The notes beneath the pieces were generated by a model. The model did not search any database and was not told the DNA's origin. It worked only from the letters and a program-made list of their open reading frames with translations. The position numbers and the translations under genes were made by a program. This document shows, in pieces, positions 26,027 through 33,455 of a stretch of 64,000 nucleotides of DNA. The DNA comes from Streptomyces sp. NBRC 109706 (GTDB lineage: Bacteria; Actinomycetota; Actinomycetes; Streptomycetales; Streptomycetaceae): contig NZ_BBOM01000006.1 of NCBI RefSeq assembly GCF_000974485.1, positions 186,001 to 250,000 of the forward strand, written 5' to 3'. The first letter of the stretch is position 1; each line of letters begins with the position of its first letter.

Positions 26027-26032
26027 ACCGTA
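26027..26032 (-). promoter_or_regulatory. -10 element of leaderless esterase transcript
   Basis: On the minus strand TACGGT is separated by seven bases from the ATG at 26019 with no Shine-Dalgarno in between, the spacing of leaderless actinobacterial mRNAs. Confidence 0.5.
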
Positions 26033-26045
26033 CGCCTGTCGTCGT

Positions 26046-26648
26046 CTAGCCGTTCTCGCGGTGGCCACGGCGACGGCGGGCCGACGGTGGGGGCGGGGGG
26101 TGGGGGACGCCGCCCGCTTGGAGCCAGGCTTCGCGCAACGCCCCGTGCAGACGGGCCAGTTCGCGGGGCGCGTGCGGGGGCGCCGCGTGGAGGACCTGAC
26201 CGTAGTGGCCACGGTCGCCGGGGCCGAACTCGGGGCCCTGGTGCAGGCCCATCCCGCCGTGGACAAAGGACGGCACCCAGCGGGCCGTGCCGTCGCGCAG
26301 GCGCAGCGCGACGCGCCAACGGCCGCCGGGCTGGGTGCTTCCGGTGCGGTGCGCGATCTCGACCTCGACGACATCCGCCCAGCGCACCCGCCGGTTGCGC
26401 ACCGAGCCCACCAGCACCGCGCCCTCGTCCCGCAGCACCATCCTTCGCGACGCGATCCGTAGGCAGATCGCGGTGAGCACCGCCCACAGCGCGTACTCCC
26501 CCGCGCTCACCGAGGTCTCGGGCGCGAAGGGGCCTCGATCGCGCGTGGAGGCCCAGATACTCAGCGCCGCACACACAACCGCGGTGATCGTCGCCAACGC
26601 CCAGCCCGCACACCGCCATCGGTGCCGCAGCACCCGTCGTCCAGCCAT
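26046..26648 (-). CDS. Membrane protein with PH-like domain
   Basis: 200 aa from ATG 26648. Two hydrophobic helices (ALATITAVVCAALSIWA; ALWAVLTAICLRIA) are followed by a soluble domain resembling bacterial PH domains (GSVRNRRVRWADVVEVEIAH). The C-terminus is Pro/Arg-rich. It lies 26 bases upstream of the esterase start on the same strand. PH-like membrane proteins of this kind are common in Streptomyces and uncharacterised. Confidence 0.65.
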   Translation of the reverse strand: MAGRRVLRHRWRCAGWALATITAVVCAALSIWASTRDRGPFAPETSVSAGEYALWAVLTAICLRIASRRMVLRDEGAVLVGSVRNRRVRWADVVEVEIAHRTGSTQPGGRWRVALRLRDGTARWVPSFVHGGMGLHQGPEFGPGDRGHYGQVLHAAPPHAPRELARLHGALREAWLQAGGVPHPPPPPSARRRRGHRENG

Positions 26649-26742
26649 GTCCCCCGCCCCCGTGCCTACCGAAACGGGCCGCGCCCGGTTGGTGGAGCAT
26701 AGCCAAGGGGCGGGCCCGAGGTCGGCCGCCGAGGGGGCCCGC

Positions 26743-27204
26743 TCAGGGCCGGGCGTCGGCGTCGGCGTCGCGGAGGAGGGCCTGGACGAGGCGGCCGAAG
26801 AGGAGGCGGGCGGCCCAGGCGGTAGGGGGGTCGAGGAGGCGTCGGGGGAGGCGAAGGACATGGGCCTCCTCGCGCCACCGCGCGAGCGAACCGCCGTCCG
26901 CCGGGTGCACCTCGATCTCGGCCCAGCCCGCGACAACGCGGCCGCGCTTCTCCAACCGGCAGATGCCGGCGCGGTGTCGGGTGGGCGGCCGCCAGCGGAC
27001 GACGTCCATCGGGTCGTCGAACGAGGCCCGTCCGATGCCGGTACGGGCCAGGACGGTGGTGGTGCCGGCCTCGGTGGGTCCGGGTGGGTGGACGGCGATC
27101 CTGGTCAGCGGGATATGGGCGGCGTGGCGCGGCCAGTCGGTGAGGCGCCGCCAGGTTTCGTCGGCGGGCAGCGGGGACCGGCGTTCGACGGTGAAGAGGG
27201 CCAC
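26743..27204 (-). CDS. SRPBCC-family protein
   Basis: 153 aa from GTG 27204 (VALFTVERRSPLPADETWRR), the usual N-terminus of polyketide-cyclase/dehydrase-like SRPBCC proteins that bind hydrophobic ligands in a helix-grip fold. The core pattern WRRLTDWPRHAAHIPLTRI and RWREEAHVLRLPR supports it. TACCAT at 27211-27216 (minus strand) lies six bases before the GTG, again suggesting a leaderless transcript. Ligand unknown. Divergent from the Crp/Fnr gene. Confidence 0.75.
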   Translation of the reverse strand: MALFTVERRSPLPADETWRRLTDWPRHAAHIPLTRIAVHPPGPTEAGTTTVLARTGIGRASFDDPMDVVRWRPPTRHRAGICRLEKRGRVVAGWAEIEVHPADGGSLARWREEAHVLRLPRRLLDPPTAWAARLLFGRLVQALLRDADADARP

Positions 27205-27305
27205 GGGCCGATGGTAGGAGGCGGGGCACCCGAGGGCGGCGAACTCCGCGTCCGGCGCGCCGTTTTCCCTACACTGGGTCGATCGATCAGCACGTCGGGG
27301 GCTCA

Positions 27306-28034
27306 ATGACCGGGGGCACGTCGTCGGGGGACGGCAGGGTTCCGTTCTTCCAGGACCGCGTCCCGTTTCTGGCCTGCCTGGACGAGCAGGAGCGGGAGGA
27401 ACTGCTGGCGCTGGGCCCCAAGGTCACCTACCGGGCACGCAGCGAGCTGATCAGGGAGCACGAGCCCTCTTCGCATGTGCACCTTGTCGTCAGTGGGCGG
27501 CTGATGGTGACGGCGGGTTCGCCCAACGGCTATGTGGCGCTGCTGGCGCTGCGCCGGCCGGGGGATGTGCTCGGCGAGTCGGCGGCGTTGACGGGGCGGG
27601 CGCGTTCGGCGACGGTGACGGCGCTGGAGATGGCCGAGTGTGTGCTGGTCGGCAGGGACGCGTTTCTGGACTTTCTGGCCCGGCGCCCGGCCGCGCATCG
27701 GAAGCTCAGCGCGCTGCTGGTGGAACGGGTCAGGGCCGGGGACCGGCGCGCGTTGGAGCTGGCGTCGATGACGGTGCGGGAACGGTTGGCCGCGCTGCTG
27801 CTGGATCTGGCCCGTTCGCACAGTGAACGCACCGAGGACGGGCTGTTGTTGACGGTGCCGCTGAGCCAGCAGGAGTTGGCCGGTTCGGTCGGCGCCTCGC
27901 GGGAGGCGATCGTGCGGCTGCTGACGGAGTTCCGGGGCAGCGGGGTGCTGGTGACGGCGCGGCGGAGGATGTGGCTGCGCCGGCCCGAGGTGCTGCGCCG
28001 GATCGCCCGCGCGGAGGAGAGTGCGCAACGGTAG
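27306..28034 (+). CDS. Crp/Fnr family regulator with intact cyclic-nucleotide cassette
   Basis: 242 aa. Residues about 15-135 form the cNMP-binding beta-roll. The phosphate-binding cassette GESAALTGRARSATV (Gly90, Glu91, Arg100, Ser101) keeps the residues that contact cAMP or cGMP in CAP-like proteins. The C-terminal winged helix is about 165-235 with recognition helix in LSQQELAGSVGASREAIVRL. No iron-sulfur cysteines, so it is not an oxygen-sensing FNR. A Pycsar-type effector gene follows 137 bases later. Inference: the same cyclic nucleotide may be sensed at transcriptional and effector level. Confidence 0.85.
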   Translation: MTGGTSSGDGRVPFFQDRVPFLACLDEQEREELLALGPKVTYRARSELIREHEPSSHVHLVVSGRLMVTAGSPNGYVALLALRRPGDVLGESAALTGRARSATVTALEMAECVLVGRDAFLDFLARRPAAHRKLSALLVERVRAGDRRALELASMTVRERLAALLLDLARSHSERTEDGLLLTVPLSQQELAGSVGASREAIVRLLTEFRGSGVLVTARRRMWLRRPEVLRRIARAEESAQR

Positions 28035-28171
28035 GCGCGTTGTGCGTCATCGGTCACAGTCGGTCCGCGTCTCCTGCCCTGGAGGGGAGGCTCGTTTCTC
28101 GGTCACCCTGCTGTTCGGACAGTGATGCGGCGCCCGGCGCACCGGGCCCGCGGGAGAGGGAGGGGCTGGAG

Positions 28172-28681
28172 ATGGCGGAGGCGAAGCCGGAGTTTCCTCG
28201 CCGGTTGGCGGAGCAGCTGCTGGCGGAGGTCAGGGTGGAGATAGCCAGGGCCGACAGCAAGGCGGCCCTGCTGGTGGCGGCGTTGGGGCTGGGCGCCGGG
28301 CTGTTCGGCGGGATGACGACGAGTGGCGACTGGTCGCCGGGGGCGCTGCCGCCGGCCGGCCGGCTGTCGTGGTGGCTGGGGGTGGTGGCCCTGATGGTGG
28401 CGCTGGCCGCGTTTCTGCTGGCCGTGGCGCCGCGCTTCGGGTCGGGGGAGTGGACGCCCGAGGCGCCGCTGACGTACTTCGGCGACATACACCAGGCGGC
28501 GGTGCGCGGTCGGTTACGGGAGGCTCTGTCGGCCACCGAGGCGGCGCCGGACCGGCGGCTGGTCCAGGCGCTGGAGTTCAACAGCCGTATCGCGTCGGTC
28601 AAGTTGCGCTGGGTGCGGCACGGGCTGGTGGCGGTGGCCGCCGGGGTGGTGCTGATCTCGGGTGCGCTGCTGAGTGGTTGA
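28172..28681 (+). CDS. Pycsar-type two-transmembrane effector (DUF5706-like), TTA codon
   Basis: 169 aa. An N-terminal helix with EIARADSKAALLVAALGLGA and a second membrane helix LGVVALMVALAAFLLAVAP surround a short loop, and the distal part contains the family blocks LTYFGDIHQA and SVKLRWVRHGLVAVAAGVV. This is the pattern of PycTM-type effectors, which respond to cyclic pyrimidine nucleotides by disrupting the membrane. I chose ATG 28172 for its GGAGGGG box. Leu codon 28514-28516 is TTA, so translation may depend on bldA. No cyclase gene is seen nearby; the immediate neighbour is a cNMP-binding Crp regulator. Defence function is inferred, not shown. Confidence 0.75.
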   Translation: MAEAKPEFPRRLAEQLLAEVRVEIARADSKAALLVAALGLGAGLFGGMTTSGDWSPGALPPAGRLSWWLGVVALMVALAAFLLAVAPRFGSGEWTPEAPLTYFGDIHQAAVRGRLREALSATEAAPDRRLVQALEFNSRIASVKLRWVRHGLVAVAAGVVLISGALLSG

Positions 28682-28711
28682 CGGCCGTCGGGGTGCCGTA
28701 AGGGGCGACGG

Positions 28712-28742
28712 TTGACTTCAACTGTGCTTGAACTTCTACGGT
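28712..28742 (+). promoter_or_regulatory. MerR-type promoter with 19-base spacer
   Basis: TTGACT (28712-28717) and TACGGT (28737-28742) are separated by 19 bases rather than 17, and the spacer holds the imperfect inverted repeat ACTTCAA/TTGAACT. That is the signature of promoters activated by MerR-family regulators, which untwist the overlong spacer. No merR gene is in the window. Confidence 0.6.
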
Positions 28743-28804
28743 GTTGCCGTCGCGCCGCGCGAATCACCGTCGGCGCCGGGACAGTTGAGGGAGACGGGCT
28801 GATC

Positions 28805-29398
28805 ATGACGGACCAACCGATTCGCGTCGAGGTGCTCAGCGGAAGCGTGCGGGAGGGGCGGGTCGGCCCGGCGGTGGCGTCCTGGTTCCTGGAACAGGCC
28901 CGCGCGCTCCCTGAGTTCGATGCCGGGCTGATCGATCTGGGGGACTACGAGCTGTCCGACCGTCTCTCGGCGAACCCGCCGGCGGCGACCGGCGCGGCGC
29001 TGGCCGAGATCACGCCCCGGTTGGGCGCGGCCGACGCCTTTGTGGTGGTCACCCCGGAGTACAACCACAGCTTTCCCGCCTCGCTGAAGACGGCCATCGA
29101 CTGGCACCACGCGGAGTGGCAGGGGAAGCCGGTCGGGCTGGTCTCCTACGGCGGGGTGTCCGGCGGGCTGCGGGCCGCCGAGCATCTGCGGCAGGTGTTC
29201 GCCGAGCTCAACGCCACCACCGTGCGGAACACCGTCAGCTTCCACCGGTTCAGCGCCAAGGACCACGGGCCCTGGGACGACTTCGGGGACGTCGGCGACC
29301 AGGACGCGGCCACCGCCGCCAGGGCGCTGCTCGATCAGCTGGGTTGGTGGGCGCTCGCGCTGCGCGAGGCGCGCGCCGCCCGCCCCTACCGGGCGTGA
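28805..29398 (+). CDS. NADPH-dependent FMN reductase family protein
   Basis: 197 aa flavodoxin-like reductase. The phosphate-binding start VEVLSGSVREGRVGPAVASW and the flavin-contacting TPEYNHSFPASLKTAIDW are typical of the FMN_red family (azoreductase/ArsH/SsuE relatives). It forms dimers in the cytosol and uses NAD(P)H to reduce flavin or quinones. I used ATG 28805, which follows GAGGGAGACGGG. The MerR-type promoter upstream suggests induction by oxidative or electrophile stress. Confidence 0.85.
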   Translation: MTDQPIRVEVLSGSVREGRVGPAVASWFLEQARALPEFDAGLIDLGDYELSDRLSANPPAATGAALAEITPRLGAADAFVVVTPEYNHSFPASLKTAIDWHHAEWQGKPVGLVSYGGVSGGLRAAEHLRQVFAELNATTVRNTVSFHRFSAKDHGPWDDFGDVGDQDAATAARALLDQLGWWALALREARAARPYRA

Positions 29399-29417
29399 GC
29401 CCGGGGCGGGGCGGCCG

Positions 29418-30443
29418 TCACCGGCCCCGGTAGACCTCGGCCACGGCGGCGAACGCGGCCTTGGGCTCCCAGGGCAGATCGGGGTAGCTGGTGCCGTGCC
29501 CGTCCGGCAGGACCTTGACGATGCCGAGGCTGGCGAGGTCCAGGTCGAGCCTGGGGTCGCCGTCGGGGCGGTGCGGGAGGTTGTCGAGCGCGAAGAGGAA
29601 GACAAAGGTGGCGTCGACGCCCTCCTCGTCGAAGATGCCCAGCAGTTCCCGCAGATAGGCGGCCTGGCCCGGCTCGTCGCGTTCGAAGACGCCGGAGAGC
29701 CGGACGGGGACGCCGGCCGCGTCGTGTTCCAGGATCTCCATGCTGCGTGGCGCCCGGTCGGCCGCGCCGCGCCAGGTGGCGGTGCCGAAACCGGTGATGG
29801 CGACGGGCTTTCCGCCGGCGACGACGGCCCGCACGCCGTCCCGGAACCGGTCGGCCACCTCGGCGGAGCGGATGAGTTCGACGGCGACGATGTCGAACAG
29901 CTCCCAGTCGACCCGCTCGAACGGGATCGCCGCATAGGTGACGGGTCCGTGGAACGTCCGGCGGACCGCCTCGACGGCCGTCCGGAGGAAGGCGTCGAGC
30001 CGACCGCCCGACTCGGCGATCCGCTCGGCGCGGCCCTCCGGATCGGCCAGCAGCCCGGCCAGCCGCTCGTCCACGCTGTCGCCTGGCGCGAACCCCCGGT
30101 TCATCAGGGTGAGTTCGACGCCGGTGACCAGGACCACCTCGGCTCCCCCGGCGCGCAGCCGTTCGGCTCGTGCCGCGCAGTCGGCGAAGAGCGTCAGCAT
30201 CTCCTCGGCGGTCAGTTCCAGCGGGTAGGGCGAGAACCAGACCTCCAGGCCGAGCCGGGCGGCCTCGCGGGCCGCCAGCTCCAGCCGCTCCGGATCGCCG
30301 CCGGTGATCTGGACGGCGGTGCAGTGCAGATCGTCCCTGATGACGGCCAACTCCCGGGCGACGCGCGCCGGATCGAAGGTCGGACGGGAGTTGTCGCCCC
30401 GCCGGACAAAGCCGGTGTCATAGGTCATTCCTCTGGCCCGCAT
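29418..30443 (-). CDS. TIM-barrel hypothetical protein of the so-called 'abortive infection protein' family
   Basis: 341 aa without signal peptide. MTYDTGF, FDPARVARELAVIRDDLHCT, GLEVWFSPYPLEL, VAITGFGTATWRG and DVDLDLASLGIVKV-like strands follow the order of a beta/alpha barrel resembling glycoside-hydrolase folds. Relatives are often labelled abortive infection protein in Streptomyces annotations, but I know of no evidence for that role. Two possible starts (30443 or the MTYD ATG at 30428). It is divergent from a TetR gene across a double palindromic operator and probably controlled by it. Confidence 0.6.
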   Translation of the reverse strand: MRARGMTYDTGFVRRGDNSRPTFDPARVARELAVIRDDLHCTAVQITGGDPERLELAAREAARLGLEVWFSPYPLELTAEEMLTLFADCAARAERLRAGGAEVVLVTGVELTLMNRGFAPGDSVDERLAGLLADPEGRAERIAESGGRLDAFLRTAVEAVRRTFHGPVTYAAIPFERVDWELFDIVAVELIRSAEVADRFRDGVRAVVAGGKPVAITGFGTATWRGAADRAPRSMEILEHDAAGVPVRLSGVFERDEPGQAAYLRELLGIFDEEGVDATFVFLFALDNLPHRPDGDPRLDLDLASLGIVKVLPDGHGTSYPDLPWEPKAAFAAVAEVYRGR

Positions 30444-30520
30444 GACGCATGTCCCCTCTCTCGGTGGGCGCGGTCGCGGCGAGCGCGCCCCGAACGGGAG
30501 GAGACGCTACGCGCCAAACT

Positions 30521-30548
30521 TGCGTGCACGCAATATTGCGTCCACGCA
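30521..30548. promoter_or_regulatory. Double palindromic operator for divergent TetR gene
   Basis: TGCGTGCACGCA (30521-30532), a perfect palindrome, and TGCGTCCACGCA (30537-30548), one mismatch, are spaced 16 bases centre to centre by ATAT. The site lies between the TIM-barrel and TetR genes, just before the TetR start, so the TetR protein probably represses both. Confidence 0.75.
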
Positions 30549-30559
30549 CTTTCTCTGCC

Positions 30560-31264
30560 ATGCTGGTGCGCGTGACCAAGGACCGCGCCACCCCGGGACC
30601 GCCCGAGCGCACCAGGGAAGCCGACGGCCCACGGGACCAACAGGGCCTGCGCGAGCGGAAGAAGCAGGCCACCAGGGAGGCGCTGCGCACGGCGGCGCTG
30701 CGGCTGGCGCTCGAGCACGGCGCCGAGCGGGTCAGGGTCGACGACATCGCCAGGGCCGCCGGCGTCTCGCCGAGGACCTACAACAACTACTTCTCCAGCC
30801 GCGAGGAGGCCATCGTCGCGGCCGTTCTCGCCGACCGGGAGGCCCGGGTCGCGGCGGCCGTCGACGCGGCGCCGGCCGGGTCCGGCCTCGCCGAATCGGT
30901 CACCGAGGCCGTGGTGACGGAGTACACCGATCCCCCGGGCCAGAGCCGGGAGTTCCTGCTGCTGCTCACCACCAGCCCCCAGCTCCGCGCCTGTTACGCG
31001 GACGCGGCGGGCGCGCTTGAGGCGCCGCTGGCCGAGGCCATCGCCCGGCGCGCGCCGGGCGTGGACACGGTCACGGCGCGGGTGCTCGCCGCCGGGGTGG
31101 CCGCGGCCGTCCGGGTCGCGGTGCGCGGCTGGATCGCGCCGCCGAAGGACGAGACGCCGGACGGGGCCCTGCTGGTGCCCGTCGGATCGCTGCCGGCGCG
31201 GCTCCGCGCGGCGCTGGCCGCGCTCGCGCCGGCGCTGGACGCCGCCGCGCGCGCCCCGCGCTGA
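30560..31264 (+). CDS. TetR family transcriptional regulator
   Basis: 234 aa from ATG 30560; a GTG four codons later is also possible. The HTH occupies roughly residues 35-80 (LRERKKQATREALRTAALRL; VDDIARAAGVSPRTYNNYFS). The C-terminal domain is Ala-rich, helical and of the MftR/AcyltransferaseR-like length. A double palindrome immediately upstream is the expected operator. It probably autoregulates and controls the divergent TIM-barrel gene; the ligand is unknown. Confidence 0.85.
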   Translation: MLVRVTKDRATPGPPERTREADGPRDQQGLRERKKQATREALRTAALRLALEHGAERVRVDDIARAAGVSPRTYNNYFSSREEAIVAAVLADREARVAAAVDAAPAGSGLAESVTEAVVTEYTDPPGQSREFLLLLTTSPQLRACYADAAGALEAPLAEAIARRAPGVDTVTARVLAAGVAAAVRVAVRGWIAPPKDETPDGALLVPVGSLPARLRAALAALAPALDAAARAPR

Positions 31265-31309
31265 TCCCCTCCCGTCGAGGGTCGGTTGTCGGTGAATAGC
31301 CGTTGAATA

Positions 31310-31334
31310 CCGGCAAAAGAACGGTAATTGCCGG
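31310..31334. repeat. Inverted repeat downstream of TetR gene
   Basis: CCGGCAA and TTGCCGG, a perfect 7-base inverted repeat separated by 11 bases, in the 240-base gap between the TetR gene and the zinc-ribbon module. No T-tract follows, so it is more likely a protein site than a terminator. Confidence 0.4.
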
Positions 31335-31507
31335 CCTTCCGAAACCGGGCGGATCCGCCGGGGACTTTGTGGCGGCAACTGCCGGAGCCCCCTTGACGAG
31401 CGTCGGCAGTCTCGAAGATCGTGGGTCCGCCCTTCTACGCACGGCGAACTCGCGGCCGTTGTACGGCGCGGCCCTCGTCACACCAGCGTCCCGCGCGCCA
31501 GTGGGGC

Positions 31508-32225
31508 ATGCAGCATCAGTCGACGGTTGACCGGCCGTGGACCTGCACGCTGGAGGGGGACTGCTGTGCGAAGCGGACCATGTCGCGCCACATCATGCCG
31601 AAGCGCACGGAACGGAACCACGGCGGACAGCGGGGGCGGATCCGGCGAGGGCCTTTTCTTATGTCGCGCCTGCCGGGATCGGCTCGCCCGTCAGCTGTTG
31701 CAGTTACCGACCCTGTACGCGGACTGCCATCGGGAGACGGCCGTCGACGGGGTGCGGGTGATACGGAAGGCGCCGCGTAAAAGCGCGGCCGCCAACGTCA
31801 TAAATCCCGCCGCCGCCGAGATTCGCTCAACGATCCGAAAGGCGCTGGCCTCCTGGGCGGGCCTGGTCGCCGAGGAACGTCGACTGCCGCCGCCCGCCAG
31901 GGACATGGCAACGCTGGCGCACTTTCTCGGCCGCCATATCGAATGGCTGTGCCGCCATCCGGCGGCCGGCGAACTGGCGGACGAAATACGGGAGCTGACC
32001 CGCCGAGCGCGGGATATCGCCTATCCGAACGATATGCGCCGGGTCCCGATCGGCAGTTGCCCGGACGACGGCTGCCCGGGGGAACTGGTGGCCCTGATGC
32101 GGCACCGGGACGCGCGGGCGCCGTCCGAGATCGTCTGCTCCGTCTCCCCCGACCACTCCTGGCCCGCCACCCGTTGGACCGGGCTCGCCCGCCGGATACG
32201 CACCAGGCAAGGAGAACGTGCTTGA
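31508..32225 (+). pseudogene. Element-type zinc-ribbon protein, probable frameshift near N-terminus
   Basis: The long frame (effectively 31527-32225, 232 aa) has CRACRDRLARQL near its N-terminus and CPDDGCPGELVALMRHRD near its C-terminus, the layout of small helical zinc-ribbon proteins common in Streptomyces integrated elements. A natural first zinc half, WTCTLEGDCC, lies in a different frame starting at ATG 31508, whereas the 31527 start is a TTG that reads an unlikely Arg/Ser-rich leader. This suggests a one-base indel between about 31570 and 31640. Two TTA codons (31659-31661, 31704-31706) fall in the intact part, unlike its neighbours. Function unknown, possibly regulatory. Confidence 0.5.
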
Positions 32226-32413
32226 ACCGCAGAAACGCGCTCGCCGGCCTCACCGCCGATGACATCGCCAGCATCTGGCGCATTCCCAAGGGCACCATCT
32301 ATCGGTATGCCCACACCTACCGTTGGCGCCGTTACACCCAGACCGGGCGCGCCTATTACCACCCCGAGGATGTCACGACCACGATCGACGGGCTGACCAG
32401 GGAGGAACACTGA
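32222..32413 (+). CDS. Small helix-turn-helix protein
   Basis: 63 aa, TTG start overlapping the preceding stop (TTGA). The sequence LTADDIASIWRIPKGTIYRY followed by AHTYRWRRYT and DVTTTIDGL reads as a MerR/excisionase-like winged helix that would bind DNA. The coupling to the zinc-ribbon frame fits small control modules of integrative elements, but no integrase, replicase or att repeat is visible nearby. Confidence 0.6.
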   Translation: MNRRNALAGLTADDIASIWRIPKGTIYRYAHTYRWRRYTQTGRAYYHPEDVTTTIDGLTREEH

Positions 32414-32820
32414 CCGATGGGCCGGCGCACCGGAACACCGCCACATCGACGACAACTCGGCGGCAACTCGCCCGGCTGCCCCGGCTCCAGCATCTCCGCC
32501 ATCTCCACGAAACGGACATCGACGGCTGAGTCACCCGAAGAACCTTGACACCCTGCACCGAAGAACCTATGAATATACTGGCACCCCGGACTCTGCCCAC
32601 TCGCCACCGGCGCCCATCCCCTTTCTGATTCACGTCGATGCACGCCGACTCACGCCGGAACGGGGTAATTCCACGCCGGTTCCCGGGAATTCACGCGCCC
32701 GGCGGTTTGTTTTCTCCAGAGAATTTCGAGAGTTGTCGGCGCCCGACGCCGATACGCAGACGGTATTCATCTCCGGCCGGCCCGGTGCCGCCGGATCACG
32801 GGAGACAGGTGAGCCCACGC
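32414..32820. other. Intergenic region with strong promoter, no supported gene
   Basis: 407 bases between the small HTH gene and idi. The first 120 bases could encode a 39-residue Arg/His-rich peptide reading on from the HTH stop, but it has only a CTG start and I do not call it. From 32535 the region holds the promoter and direct repeat listed separately; the rest (32600-32820) is AT-richer leader with no supported feature. Confidence 0.6.
32535..32573 (+). promoter_or_regulatory. Consensus promoter flanked by direct repeat
   Basis: TTGACA (32545-32550) and TATGAA (32568-32573) with an ideal 17-base spacer. The 10-mer CCGAAGAACC occurs at 32535-32544 and again at 32558-32567, 23 bases apart, bracketing the -35. 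Repeats two helical turns apart on one face suggest an operator for a regulator, possibly the adjacent small HTH protein. The first downstream gene is idi, 250 bases away. Confidence 0.65.
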
Positions 32821-33393
32821 ATGATCGCAAGGGAATCGCAACTGGTGGAGCTGGTCGACGCGGACGGCATGGCCAACGGCTCCGCCACCGTCGCCGAGGC
32901 GCACACCGCGCCCGGCCGGCTGCACCGCGCGTTCTCGGTGCTGCTGCTGGACGACGAGGGCCGCGTGCTGCTCCAGCAACGGGCGGCGGTGAAGACCAGG
33001 TTCGCGCTGCGCTGGGCCAATGCCTGCTGCGGCCATCCCGCCCCGGGGCAGAGCGTGGTCGAGGCGGCCGAGCAGCGGCTGGTCGAGGAGATCGGCGTGC
33101 GGGGCGTGACGCTGCACGACACCGGCGTCTATCTCTATCGGGCCGAGGACCCGGCGACCGGCCGGGTGGAGCACGAGTACGACCATGTGGTGCTCGGGCG
33201 GGTGCCGGTGAATCCGGGGCTGAGCCTGGATCCGGCCGAGGTGGCCGATGTCCGCTGGGTCGGGCCGGACCGGCTCCGTCTCGAACTGGCCGACAAACCG
33301 GCTGAGTTCTCCCCCTGGCTGGCCGGCGTGCTCGGGGTGGCCACCGAGGCGGCCGACCGGCTCCCGGCGGCCGCCGCCCTCGCCCACCCCTGA
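32821..33393 (+). CDS. idi: Isopentenyl-diphosphate Delta-isomerase, type I
   Basis: 190 aa Nudix-fold enzyme converting isopentenyl diphosphate to dimethylallyl diphosphate in the cytosol, a supply step for isoprenoids. ANACCGHPAPGQ holds the catalytic cysteine and metal-binding histidine, EAAEQRLVEEIG is the Nudix helix, and EYDHVVLGRV provides the second catalytic Glu/metal region. ATG 32821 is preceded by GGAGACAGGTGAG. No other isoprenoid genes surround it. The convergent doxX gene ends 62 bases away across a terminator. Confidence 0.93.
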   Translation: MIARESQLVELVDADGMANGSATVAEAHTAPGRLHRAFSVLLLDDEGRVLLQQRAAVKTRFALRWANACCGHPAPGQSVVEAAEQRLVEEIGVRGVTLHDTGVYLYRAEDPATGRVEHEYDHVVLGRVPVNPGLSLDPAEVADVRWVGPDRLRLELADKPAEFSPWLAGVLGVATEAADRLPAAAALAHP

Positions 33394-33397
33394 CCGA

Positions 33398-33432
33398 CGG
33401 CGGCCCCGACACGGGAACGTTCGGGGCCGCCG
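33398..33432. terminator. Bidirectional hairpin between idi and doxX
   Basis: CGGCGGCCCCGA (33398-33409) pairs perfectly with TCGGGGCCGCCG (33421-33432) around an 11-base loop in the convergent gap. No long T-tract, as is common for Streptomyces terminators. Confidence 0.7.
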
Positions 33433-33455
33433 CACGCTCGGTGCCGGCCCGGCCG

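Noticed and set aside
26020..26706. Long N-terminal extension of the esterase frame
   Set aside because: It runs through the PH-like protein gene; the -10 element and ATG at 26019 give a natural start.
29418..30443. Abortive infection (phage defence) protein
   Set aside because: The name is a legacy label for this family; the sequence looks like a TIM-barrel enzyme and I see no defence-specific evidence.
32410..32529. 39-codon peptide reading on from the small HTH gene
   Set aside because: Only a CTG start is available and there is no ribosome site or recognisable family; too weak to call.
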